Below, piece after piece: positions 45,658-55,000 of a DNA stretch of 64,000 nucleotides. The position numbers were made by a program, and so were the translations under genes. The stretch is from assembly GCF_023197165.1 (NCBI RefSeq), contig NZ_JALPRD010000012.1, forward strand, positions 1 through 64,000, in the 5' to 3' direction. Below the pieces are notes generated by a model. The model saw nothing but the letters and a program-made list of their open reading frames with translations. It was not told the origin of the DNA and ran no database searches. The stretch's first letter is position 1. Every line of letters starts with the position of its first letter. Origin of the DNA: Sphingopyxis sp. MSC1_008 (GTDB lineage Bacteria > Pseudomonadota > Alphaproteobacteria > Sphingomonadales > Sphingomonadaceae).

Positions 45658-46836
45658 TCAATCCGCCGGACGGGGGCGAAGGCTGATCGTTCCGGCGACG
45701 GCGGCGGTCACGCACAAAAGGCAAAAGGCGGTGACGGCGCCAAGCGACAGATTCTGGAGCAATAGCCCGCCGATCGCCGGCCCGATCGCGAGGCCGCCGC
45801 CAGTCATCGCCGGCGTCAGCGCGATTAGCCGCCCGTCGCGGTCGGCCGATGCCAGCAAGCCGAATTGAAAGGCATATTGAAAGGGCCAGGCAAAGGCGAA
45901 CAGGCTGACCGAAAGGATGAAGGGCGCGGGGCCGGGCAGGAAGGTCAGGCCCCCGGCCCCGGCGACGAGCAGGCAGAGCCCCGACAGCAGACCGGCGGTC
46001 CGCGGCATGCGGCCCGCCACCACACTCGCGACGAGCGAACCCGCGAGGCCGCCAAAGGCCGAAACCGACAGCGCGAAGGCGACCGTTCCCGGCGACAGCC
46101 CCTTGCCGATGCCGATGCGCTCGAGAAACGGCCATAGCGACGCCATGCCGATGAAATAGACGAGGATGCACGCCAGCGCGCCGATGACGAGCGGGTTGGC
46201 GGACAAGCGACCGCGGCGCGGCCCCGCCGGTGCCGGCTGCGCCCTGCCGATGACCGCGGCCAGCCAGAAGCCGGGAAGCGCGATCGCGGACAGGATCAGG
46301 AAAAGCCACGGCCATCCCAGGCTGGCCGCGATCCAGCCAAAGCTGCCCATGCCGACCATGCCGACGACCGACTGGCCCGCGAAATAGATGCTGATGCTGC
46401 GCTCGGGGCGCGCCGACCGGCCCATCGCCGCATAACAGATGCCACCGACCACGCCTTCGCCCAGCCCGGAGAGGAGGCGGGTCGCCGCGACATAGCCATA
46501 ATGGCCGTCGAGCATGGTCAGCAAATTGCCGGCGATCATCACCGCTAGCGCGGCGCGAATAACCACCGTCCAGCCAAAGCGCGCGGTAATCAGCGGGCAC
46601 AGCAGGCTGCCGGCCAGGATGCCGCCCATGTTCAGCGCGGCGATCGTCCCCGCCCCCGCGACGCCATAGCCAAAGCGATCGGCGAACACCCCCACCATGA
46701 CGGGCAGGACCGCCGGCAGCGTCGCCGCCGCCACGCCCAGATAGATCGCGGCCCATGTCGAGGCGGGAGGCGTCGAGGCGGGAGGCGTCGATGCAGACGG
46801 CGTCAACGGAGCGGCGGGAGCGATGGATGCCGCCAT
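45658..46836 (-). CDS. MFS transporter
   Basis: A 392-residue membrane protein with 12 TM helices, with loops such as ADRFGYG and GLGEGVVGGICYAAMGRSARPE suitable for a major facilitator. The N-terminal ~25 residues are a low-complexity Ala/Pro/Ser/Thr stretch and the true start might be slightly internal. It starts 4 bases after the amidohydrolase stop, so the two are co-transcribed and it likely moves the substrate or product of that enzyme across the inner membrane. Confidence 0.86.
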   Translation of the reverse strand: MAASIAPAAPLTPSASTPPASTPPASTWAAIYLGVAAATLPAVLPVMVGVFADRFGYGVAGAGTIAALNMGGILAGSLLCPLITARFGWTVVIRAALAVMIAGNLLTMLDGHYGYVAATRLLSGLGEGVVGGICYAAMGRSARPERSISIYFAGQSVVGMVGMGSFGWIAASLGWPWLFLILSAIALPGFWLAAVIGRAQPAPAGPRRGRLSANPLVIGALACILVYFIGMASLWPFLERIGIGKGLSPGTVAFALSVSAFGGLAGSLVASVVAGRMPRTAGLLSGLCLLVAGAGGLTFLPGPAPFILSVSLFAFAWPFQYAFQFGLLASADRDGRLIALTPAMTGGGLAIGPAIGGLLLQNLSLGAVTAFCLLCVTAAVAGTISLRPRPAD

Positions 46837-46840
46837 GCCG

Positions 46841-48070
46841 TCACCAAGGCTCGCGTTTGTGGAACCGGCCGGCCTTCATGATCGCGCGGAGATGCCGGCC
46901 GTCTTCGGCGAGCAGCGCAATGTCACCCAGCGGGTCGCCGTCGACGACAAGCAGATCTGCCGTCGCGCCGGGGATGATGCGGCCGAGGTCGGGCCGCCCC
47001 AATATGTCGGCGCCGGTGACCGTCGCCGATCGCAATATCGCGGCGGCGGGCTGAATCTCGCGGCGATAGAGGAACTCGCGCGCCTGCATATCGAACACAT
47101 CGCCGGGCAAATCGGTGCCGAAACCCAGCGGGACGCCCGCGCGCCAGGCGGTCTCGAACCCCTGCATCGCGAGGTGGGCAATTTCCTTCGCCTTCGCCGC
47201 CGCCGCCGCGGGCAAGCCGAGCGCATCGCCGCGCTCGCTGAGCGCCATCACGACCGAAAGCGTGGGCACGGCGAAGCCGCGGGCATCGCGCAACGCATCG
47301 GCGGCTTCGGACGAAATCAGCGTCGCATGCTCGACCGTCCGCACGCCCAGTTGCGCGGCGCGCATCACCGCCTCGGCGGTGTGGGCATGCGCCGCGACAT
47401 AGCGGCGCCACCGCGCCGCTTCCTCGACCGCGGCCTGCACTTCGTCATCGGTAAACTGCTGCATCCAGATGGGATCGGTGGGCGAAAGCACACCGCCCGA
47501 CAACATGATCTTGATACAGTGCGCGCCCATGCGCAATTCCTCGCGCGCGGCGCGGCGCACTTCGTCGGCGCCGTCGACGACATGCGCGATCATGTTCATC
47601 CGGCTGCATCCGCATGGCTCGACATCCTCATGCGCGGGGCGCATGTCGCCATGACCGCCGGTCATCGAAAGCGTGCGGCCGGCATAGAAGAGGCGCGGCC
47701 CAGGGATCAGGCCATCTTCGATCGCCCGCGCGAGGCCATGGTCGCCGCCGCCGACATCGCGAAGGCTGGTAAATCCGCAATCGAGCGCATGCCGCAGCAT
47801 CCGCGCCGCATGCGCCGAGGAATAGGTGGCCGGATGATCGAGAAGCTGGGCGGCGTTGGCGCTGGAAAGCCTGGCATGGATATGAACGTCGATCAGCCCG
47901 GGGAGCAGGGCGCCGCCGCGAACGTCGATGACCTCGGCATGCGCGACACGCGCCGGGCCGGTATCGACCGCCGCGATCCGGCCATTCTCGACCACGACAT
48001 GGCAATCCTCGCGATAACCGTCGGCGCTCTCGTTCAACACGCGGGCATTTTCGAATATGATTATCGTCAA
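46841..48070 (-). CDS. metal-dependent amidohydrolase (Xaa-Pro dipeptidase-like)
   Basis: A 409-residue amidohydrolase superfamily enzyme. It has H63 and H65 (LIDVHIHARL), K187 (HCIKIMLSGG, probable carboxylated bridge), H228/H230 (VAAHAHT), H248 (TVEHATL) and D320 (GFGTDLPG). This set fits the binuclear subgroup containing Xaa-Arg/Xaa-Pro dipeptidases and ochratoxinase-like amidases. No signal is seen. It starts at TTG 48070 preceded by GGGGGA; homology starts at once. It is divergent from the LysR gene and in an operon with an MFS transporter. Confidence 0.88.
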   Translation of the reverse strand: MTIIIFENARVLNESADGYREDCHVVVENGRIAAVDTGPARVAHAEVIDVRGGALLPGLIDVHIHARLSSANAAQLLDHPATYSSAHAARMLRHALDCGFTSLRDVGGGDHGLARAIEDGLIPGPRLFYAGRTLSMTGGHGDMRPAHEDVEPCGCSRMNMIAHVVDGADEVRRAAREELRMGAHCIKIMLSGGVLSPTDPIWMQQFTDDEVQAAVEEAARWRRYVAAHAHTAEAVMRAAQLGVRTVEHATLISSEAADALRDARGFAVPTLSVVMALSERGDALGLPAAAAAKAKEIAHLAMQGFETAWRAGVPLGFGTDLPGDVFDMQAREFLYRREIQPAAAILRSATVTGADILGRPDLGRIIPGATADLLVVDGDPLGDIALLAEDGRHLRAIMKAGRFHKREPW

Positions 48071-48179
48071 CTTGTCCCCCGATCGCTCTTGGCTGAAGGC
48101 AGGCAGCCTAGGCGCGGCGCGGTCGTCCCGTAACAAGAGAAATGTGGACACTCGATGCCTTTTTGATATGAAAGGCGCG

Positions 48180-49106
48180 ATGAGGAGCCTGCGCCAGTCC
48201 CTGCCACCGCTCAACGCGCTCGCGGTGTTCGAAGCGGCGGCGCGGCACCGCAGCTTCACGCGCGCCGCCGCCGAACTCAATATCGCGCAGTCGGCGGTCA
48301 GCCGCCACGTCTCGAACCTCGAAGCTGATCTCGGGGTCACGCTCTTCATGCGAAGCGGCAATCGGCTCGCGCTTACCGGGGCGGGGGAAACGCTGGCCGA
48401 TGCGATCCTGTCGGGGCTTGGCCGCATTCGTGACAGCGTCGAGGCGATCCGCCGCCGCCGCGGCGAAGCCGACAGTTTCACCATCGCCTGCACCTATGCG
48501 ATGGCGCACGACTGGCTGATGCCGCGCTTCGGCATGCTGCGCGCGGTGCTGCCCAAGGCGCAGCTCCGACTGATTACCTCCGACAGCTATCAAAGCTTCG
48601 ACGCCGACGAGGTCGATCTGTCGATCCGCTATGGCGAACCGTCGGACTGGCCGGGCATGCGGCACCGCAAATTGCTGGAGGAAGAAGTTTTTCCCGTCTG
48701 CGCGCCGGCGACGCTGGCGCAGTTTCCGGGGCTTGTCGAAGATTCCCCCACGGCGTGGGAGCAAGCGCCCTTGCTGCATTTCGCGCCCGATGCCCAGGGC
48801 CGTGTCGACTGGCTCGACTGGTTCGGCGATCTGGGCGTCGCGCCGTCGCAGCACGGCCCGATGTTCAGCGCCTATACCCCGATGCTGCAGGAGGCGCTCG
48901 CGGGACGCGGCGTTGTGCTCGGCTGGCGCGGCATCGTCGATCCCTATCTGGAAACAGGCCAGCTCGTGCGCCTTTCGGCCCGATCGATGACCTCGGGCCA
49001 CGCCTTCTATGTCGTCCACCGCCCCGACGCCTGCGAAGCGCTGGTCGAGGCGGTGATCGAGGTGCTGGCGAATCCGGAGCCGCCGGTCGCCCCGGCTATT
49101 TCCTGA
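48180..49106 (+). CDS. LysR family transcriptional regulator (GcvA-like)
   Basis: A 308-residue LTTR. Helix-turn-helix at about residues 10-65 (LNALAVFEAAARHRSFTRAA, SAVSRHVSNLEADLGVTLF split) and a GcvA-type effector domain. The start at 48180 (MRSLRQSLPPL) is preferred over 48168; AAAGG precedes it. It is divergent from the amidohydrolase/MFS genes and is their likely regulator. Its 3' end overlaps the convergent hydrolase gene by 11 bases. Confidence 0.88.
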   Translation: MRSLRQSLPPLNALAVFEAAARHRSFTRAAAELNIAQSAVSRHVSNLEADLGVTLFMRSGNRLALTGAGETLADAILSGLGRIRDSVEAIRRRRGEADSFTIACTYAMAHDWLMPRFGMLRAVLPKAQLRLITSDSYQSFDADEVDLSIRYGEPSDWPGMRHRKLLEEEVFPVCAPATLAQFPGLVEDSPTAWEQAPLLHFAPDAQGRVDWLDWFGDLGVAPSQHGPMFSAYTPMLQEALAGRGVVLGWRGIVDPYLETGQLVRLSARSMTSGHAFYVVHRPDACEALVEAVIEVLANPEPPVAPAIS

Positions 49107-50004
49107 CGCTGCCGCCGAGGAAGCGCTCGACTTCGAGCGCGAATTTCTCGGGCTCTTCGACCTGCGGCGAATGTCCGCTCCGTTCGAAATAGACCAGCCG
49201 CGCGCCGGGGATGGTCTTGCTGATCTTGTAAGCGACCGTCGGCGCGACATTCGCATCGAAGCGTCCGTTGATGACGAGCGTCGGAACGTCGAGTTTGGCG
49301 AGCGCGGGATACAGATCGAGCTTCATCGCATCGAGCATGACCTCGGTGCAGACCGTCTGCGAGAAGGTGCCGTCGTCGCCGCCTCCCGCGGCCAGATTGC
49401 GCTGGTCGTAATAGGACATCTTGTCATAGGCGTCGATTTCGATGCACCCCATCTGCCCCGCCGGGCTGGTGTCGGGGGGAATCGCCGCCACAACCTCCGG
49501 GTACAGCTTGTCGAATAGAAATTCATGCTCGGCGGGCTTTGGTGCGCCCGATCCGACCAGCACGAGATGCGCGACATGCTGCGGATAGCGGGTCGCATAG
49601 GCCATCGAAAGAATGCCGCCCCAACTGTGCCCGAGCAGATCGATACGCTCGACCTTCAGATGCCGCCGCAGCGCTTCCAGATCGCGGACCATCCCGTCGA
49701 CGGTCATATCCGCGGGCCCGCGCGCCGCCGGCGATTTTCCGGTGCCGCGCTGGTCGTAGAAGATGATCTGGCGGCGCGCGGACATGTCCTTCCAGACCGG
49801 CGCATTGACGAGATAGCTATGATCGAAACCGGGGCCGCCGTTGACGGCGACAAGCGGGACGTCGCCCGGCGTCCCGATCGCAACATGATGGAGGGTCTCG
49901 CCGCGCGGATCGGGCGATGCCGGTTCGTGCGCAGAGGCAAGGCCGGGCGCGGCGACGCCAAGGCAAAAGGCGAGGGCGAGATGGCGAGGCTTGCTGATAG
50001 TCAT
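49096..50004 (-). CDS. exported proline iminopeptidase-like alpha/beta hydrolase
   Basis: A 302-residue serine hydrolase of the S33 prolyl aminopeptidase type. NGGPGFDHSYL forms the oxyanion loop; DQRGTGKS and GHSWGG follow, with S127 as nucleophile, D250 (GRFDANV) and H278 (SGHSP). A signal peptide (LALAFCLGVAAPGLASA) places it in the periplasm, where it would remove N-terminal residues from imported peptides. It is convergent with the LysR gene, overlapping by 11 bases. The start at 50004 is chosen because a Sec signal begins there. Confidence 0.9.
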   Translation of the reverse strand: MTISKPRHLALAFCLGVAAPGLASAHEPASPDPRGETLHHVAIGTPGDVPLVAVNGGPGFDHSYLVNAPVWKDMSARRQIIFYDQRGTGKSPAARGPADMTVDGMVRDLEALRRHLKVERIDLLGHSWGGILSMAYATRYPQHVAHLVLVGSGAPKPAEHEFLFDKLYPEVVAAIPPDTSPAGQMGCIEIDAYDKMSYYDQRNLAAGGGDDGTFSQTVCTEVMLDAMKLDLYPALAKLDVPTLVINGRFDANVAPTVAYKISKTIPGARLVYFERSGHSPQVEEPEKFALEVERFLGGSVRK

Positions 50005-50141
50005 GGGCTCTCTCTCCGGACAATCGGTCATTCCAGCGATTAGGAAGGAAGCCGGTCCGTGGCGACCGCAAAGATCAGATGCGTGCATGACAACAGGCTA
50101 TGAAGGGCTGCCGCATCGGCGGCGCAGCGCGATCTATTCCC

Positions 50142-51572
50142 TTACCCGGCTTTGAGCGCGGCTTGTAACGGCCCCAGCCACCGCAGATAGGCATGCGATC
50201 GGTCTTGCTGGTGATGGATGGGCGCGCGAACCTGCTGGGCGCTCGGCGTGTAAATGGCCCGCGCATTCTCTTCGGGCTTGAGACAGGAAGGCGAGAAAGG
50301 AAGCCCCAGAAAGCCGAGCAGCGCCCGAATTTCCTCCTCCGCATTCGATACAAGCCGCGCATGATCGAGGCGGTACACTCTGCCCGGCGCCAGGCCCTGC
50401 ACCATGTCCATCATCCCCAGATAATGTCGATAATATCGGCCGAGATCTTCCAGCCCGTTCGGAAAGTCAGTGTGGCGGTTGAAATAGGTCGTGTAGGCCG
50501 AAAAGCAGCAGGCCAGCGGCGCGCGCCGCACGTCGATAATTCGCGCGCCCGGCAGGATCCGGCGAATGAGTGCGGCAAGGCGCCAGTTGGCGGGCATTTT
50601 GTCGGTAAAATAGCGCCGATCGGTGCGGCGATAGCGCCCCGCTCTCGTCAGATAATCGGTGCCGAGCTGCGCAGCTTCGGCGGGTGTCAATGCCTCCAAG
50701 CGGCGGAGAAGGGCGCTTGGTGCATCGAAGGCACCGATCGAGGCGGCGACTTCGGGCAGTGCGAATAATTCGCCGGCGCCTTCGACTGCGGGATGGCTGG
50801 CGAGGATCTGTTCGACGAGCGTCGATCCCGAACGCGGCATGCCGACGATGAAAATTGCGCCATCGGTTTGCGGGGAAGGATCGGCCGATGCCGCGAAAAA
50901 GGAGGGTCGCAATATTCGGTGGGCCTCGACGAAGGCCGCGAGCCCTGCTCCGTCATGGAAAACGAGCGTGCCGCGCAGGGTGTTCGCTTCGGTAAATTTC
51001 CTAAAGGACCGTTCGAACGCCCCGCGCGCGCCGTGGGCGCGGCCGAGCGCGAACAGAAGCTGGACCTTGTGATAGGGGTCGTGCGCGATGGTGAGGCCCT
51101 TCTCCATCGCCGCGATATCGGCGTCGCCGAACGGTCCCATGGGCAAATTGGCAAGCCCCAGCCACGCGGGGCCGAATTCGGGGGCCAGCTCGACCGTCTT
51201 GCGAAACGCGGCCGCGGCTTCGCCCACATCACCGGCCGCCGCGAGGTCGCTGCCGAAATTCGTCCACAAAAGAGGCATGTCGGGGGCCATCGCAACGAGC
51301 GCCCGGTGGACGTCGAGCGCTTCCGCCGCGCGGCGCTCGCCCGACAATATGCCGGCCTTTATCGACAGCGGCCAGATCTTCGACGGTTGACGCCCTATCT
51401 CTTGGTCAAGATGGACCAGTGCTTCGTCGACACGGCCAGCGCCGCAGAGGAAGGATGCGAGCGCCGCATGCGCACGCGCCGCGTCGGGATTCCCGGCGAC
51501 TGCCATGCGCAGCGCCTGTTCGTCAGGCGGGAAAGCGGCATCGGCGCGCATCGACGGAAGGTGGGTCAACAT
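50142..51572 (-). CDS. TPR-repeat sulfotransferase family protein
   Basis: A 476-residue protein. Residues ~20-230 form several TPR motifs (ARAHAALASFLCGAGRVDEAL, AFRKTVELAPEFGPAW split). The C-terminal half is a sulfotransferase domain: the PAPS-binding FIVGMPRSGSTLVEQIL near 240-256, FTDKMPANW, and IIDVRRAPLACCFS as 3'-phosphate loop. Such TPR-sulfotransferases are common in sphingomonads near TonB receptors; the acceptor is unknown. It is near but separate from the peptide-processing cluster and divergent from the giant autotransporter. Confidence 0.88.
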   Translation of the reverse strand: MLTHLPSMRADAAFPPDEQALRMAVAGNPDAARAHAALASFLCGAGRVDEALVHLDQEIGRQPSKIWPLSIKAGILSGERRAAEALDVHRALVAMAPDMPLLWTNFGSDLAAAGDVGEAAAAFRKTVELAPEFGPAWLGLANLPMGPFGDADIAAMEKGLTIAHDPYHKVQLLFALGRAHGARGAFERSFRKFTEANTLRGTLVFHDGAGLAAFVEAHRILRPSFFAASADPSPQTDGAIFIVGMPRSGSTLVEQILASHPAVEGAGELFALPEVAASIGAFDAPSALLRRLEALTPAEAAQLGTDYLTRAGRYRRTDRRYFTDKMPANWRLAALIRRILPGARIIDVRRAPLACCFSAYTTYFNRHTDFPNGLEDLGRYYRHYLGMMDMVQGLAPGRVYRLDHARLVSNAEEEIRALLGFLGLPFSPSCLKPEENARAIYTPSAQQVRAPIHHQQDRSHAYLRWLGPLQAALKAG

Positions 51573-52071
51573 CGTGCCGCGTGTCTACAGACGGGCTGGC
51601 GGGCTGCGCAAGTGTCCCGGGTCGGGCGGCGCCGATGTTACCCCGATCTCAGCTTCCCGTGTCGATACCGTTACATACCCGCGTTTACTGGTGTCCGGTA
51701 ACCGTTTGATAATAATTCATTCTGTAGTCGACGGCCCGTGCCAACTTCCGGTCATGCCGGGAGGCTGAGCCGGCCTGATCTTCCGCAGGGACACGCTTCG
51801 GCGGCGGAAGGTCGGCGGTGGGAGAGGAGTGCGGGCGCCCCTGTTGCGGGCGCCAGGCACACCGAAAAGCAAGGCGAAGCTCGTTTCCTGCGAGCCGTGC
51901 CGCAACCGCCGGGGGCCGTATGATCAGGGATGGCGCGTTTCTTTATATGCTCTTCGCGCGCAGCGCCGCCGCCGTTGCATCCCATCCCGAATGGCCGTCA
52001 GCCTTCACCAACAGACAATCCATCTTCCGTGACCCGCTCACGAACCCCGAACCGTGCCCAAAGGAAATATC
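51573..52071. other. 499-base intergenic region between divergent genes
   Basis: Between the sulfotransferase and the giant autotransporter no convincing gene is visible; several short frames overlap here but lack family resemblance. A 51-codon frame from 51920 ends in TGA overlapping the autotransporter ATG, and could be a leader peptide, weakly supported. A TATCATG context with AAGGAAATATC provides the autotransporter ribosome site. Promoters for both genes should lie here. Confidence 0.5.
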
Positions 52072-55000
52072 ATGACGATCGACCGCGAGTCTGCCCCCCG
52101 CACCCCCAACGGCCCATCGCTGACGCGCCGCCTGTTGTGCGGGGCCTCGCTCGCCGCCGTGCTCGCGTGCGCGCCGCTGTCCGCGCGCGCCGAGGATCGG
52201 TACTGGGATGCGAACGGCACCGCGGTCGGATCGGGCGGCACCGGCACCTGGAACCTCGCCAACCTCAACTGGAGCCCCAATGGCGACGGGGTCAGCGGTC
52301 CCTTCGTCGAGCCGTGGATCAATGGCGATATTGACAATGCGATCTTCGGCGGCACCGCGGGCACGGTGACCGTCGCGGTTCCGGTCACGGTCGGCAATAT
52401 CACTTTCAATTCGGCGGGTTATGTCCTGAACGGCAGCACGCTGACGCTGGGCGGACCGGCGCCGACAATCACCACCAATGTCGGCAATAGCAATGTCACG
52501 ATCAATTCGACGATTGCCGGCTCCTCAGGCCTGGTCAAGGCAGGCTCCAGCGGGTTAATCCTGAACGGAACCAGCAGTTTCACCGGCGGTATCACGCTCA
52601 ACGCCGGAAGCATATATGCGGCCAGCGACGCGGCGCTCGGCGCACTGAGCAACAATATCGTTACCGCCGCGGGCGTGGAGGTCCGGCTGTCGATCGGAGG
52701 CGCATCGACGAGCCGCGCGGTCGCGATCGGCGACGGCGGCAGGTTGAGACTCGAGGGCAGCGGCGCCGGTTCGGCGCTGATCTCCGGCAATGGCTCCGTC
52801 CGGGTCGCCGAGAGCGGCGTCACGATGAGCAACGATCTCAACACTTACACCGGCCAGACCATCTTTACGGGTTGCAACGGGACCTGCTCGGCGCGCTTCA
52901 CCTCGCTCCGCAACCTTGGCGAAGCGAGCGCGCTCGGCGCGCCCGTTACGGTGGCCGACGGCACGATCATCTTCAACCAGCAGAGCCAGTATAGCGACAG
53001 TCTGATCTACCTTGGCGACGGCGACAGTTCGAACCGCAATTGGGATATCAACGGCAACAACGCGGTCATTCGCAACCAGGGGACGGGCACGCTTTCGATC
53101 ACCGGCGATATCGATGTTTCGACTGGCGGCACCTTCATTGCCGATACCGCCAATGTGGAACTGCTTGGTGTGCTGAGCGGCGGGGCGTTCGGCTTCAACG
53201 GCGCTGCGGGAAATACCGTCACGCTGGGCAACGCCAACACATTTACCGGACAGGCGACCATCGCCGGGCTGGTCAATGCGGCGGTTCTCGCCGACACGGG
53301 TGTCGTCAGTTCGCTGGGCGCGGGGGCGACCATCGGTCTCAGCGCCGGCGCTTTGCGTTACGTCGGAACGGGCAACAGCAGCAACCGCAGCTGGGTGGTC
53401 CATGGTACGTCGGGCATCCAGAACGACGGGACCGGTGCGCTCGATTTGAGCGGCAATATGTCGTTCGTCGCGGGTGGTATAGCCGACAGCTTGACGCTCG
53501 GCGGCAGCTTTACCGGCGAGAACCGGTTTTCGGGGGTGATTTCGGGCGCTGGGGGCCTTGTCGCGAACGGCAGCGGCACCTGGGTCATCGGCGGCGCGAA
53601 TAATTTCACGGGCAATGTTACCGTTACGTCGGGAACGCTGAAGGTCGGGAACGCCGCGGCCTTCGGGCCCGCGAACGGCCTGATCGTCAACGGCGGCACG
53701 CTCGACCTCGGCGGTTTCGACCTCGTCGCGCCGTCGCTGACCGGCACGGGCGGCACGGTTTCGCTGGGCGCGCAGACGCTGACCGTCGATGCAAAGACCG
53801 CGCAGGTCTTTGGCGGCAGCATCACCGGAACCGGCGGCTTGCGGAAAAACGGTGCGGGATCGCTGACGCTGACCGGCACGAACAGCTATACCGGCGCCAC
53901 GACGATCGGCGGCGGCCGGCTGACGCTCGATTTCTCGGGCGCCGGCGGTCCTGCCAATGACATCGTCTCGGCATCGTCGCCGCTCGTCCTGTCGGGCGGC
54001 ACGCTCGAGGTGACGGGCGCGGCGGGCGAGACCAACAGCCAGGGGTTCAACGGCCTGACGGTCAACGCCGGCAGCAACACCGTTCGCGCCATCAGCGGCG
54101 CCGGCGGTATCGTGAACCTCAATCTCGGTGCGATCACGCGCGCGGGCGGGCTGGTCAATTTCGTGCTGCCGACCAGCGGCGCGATCACCACGAGCAACGC
54201 CGACGGCGTGCTCGGCGGCTGGGCGACGATCAACGGGTCCGATTATGCCAAGGTGGTCGGCGGCGGCATCCTCGCCTTCGACGCCAGCGACTATACGACC
54301 AAGGACGACGCCGCGACGTGGGCGAATGGCGACATCATCAGCGACACCGCGAACGCCGCAAACACCCCCTTCTTCGGGACAGTGACGGGCGATGTCCAGC
54401 TCGGCGGCCTGCGTTATACGGCCGCCTCCGGATCGATCATCGCGATCGGCGCCGCAAACACGCTGGGCATCGACGGCACGATCATCGTGGCGCCCAGCAC
54501 GCTCGCCACGAACCAGAACATCAATGGCGGCTCGCTGACCGGAAGCGCGGGCGGCGGGACGCTCGGCGTCCAGCATAACGGCACGGGTACGCTCACGATC
54601 GGTTCGACGATCGTCGATAACAGCGGCGCCACGGGTTTTGCCAAGAGCGGTGGCGGCACCGTCCGCCTGACCGGCACCAACAGCTATACCGGCGGCACGA
54701 CGCTGAGCGGCGGCCGGCTGGAAGTCACCGAGCTCGCCAACGGCGGCGCCGCGAGCGGCATCGGCGCGTCGAGCGCCGACGCGGCGAACCTCGTCCTCGA
54801 AAGCGGCACATTAGCTTATACGGGCGGCGTCGATGCCGTCACCGATCGCGGCATTACGCTCGTCAACGGCGGCGCCGAGCGCGCGATCCAGGTCGATGCG
54901 GGACGAACCGTCGAGTTTTCGGGGTTGGTGACCAGCCCTGACGATGCTGGACTGACCAAGACCGGCTGGGGCACGCTGGTCCTGTCGAACGCCGCAAATG

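Noticed and set aside
51920..52075. 51-codon frame overlapping the autotransporter start as a leader peptide gene
   Set aside because: Weak ribosome site and no family; overlap by ATGA alone is not enough to call it.
52555..54576. 673-codon minus-strand frame inside the giant autotransporter, and similar ones at 58924-60744, 60823-62145 and 62239-63708
   Set aside because: They are exact antisense shadows of the GC-rich, repeat-coding plus-strand frame. The products are Arg/Ala/Asp-rich without domains, and no ribosome site fits.
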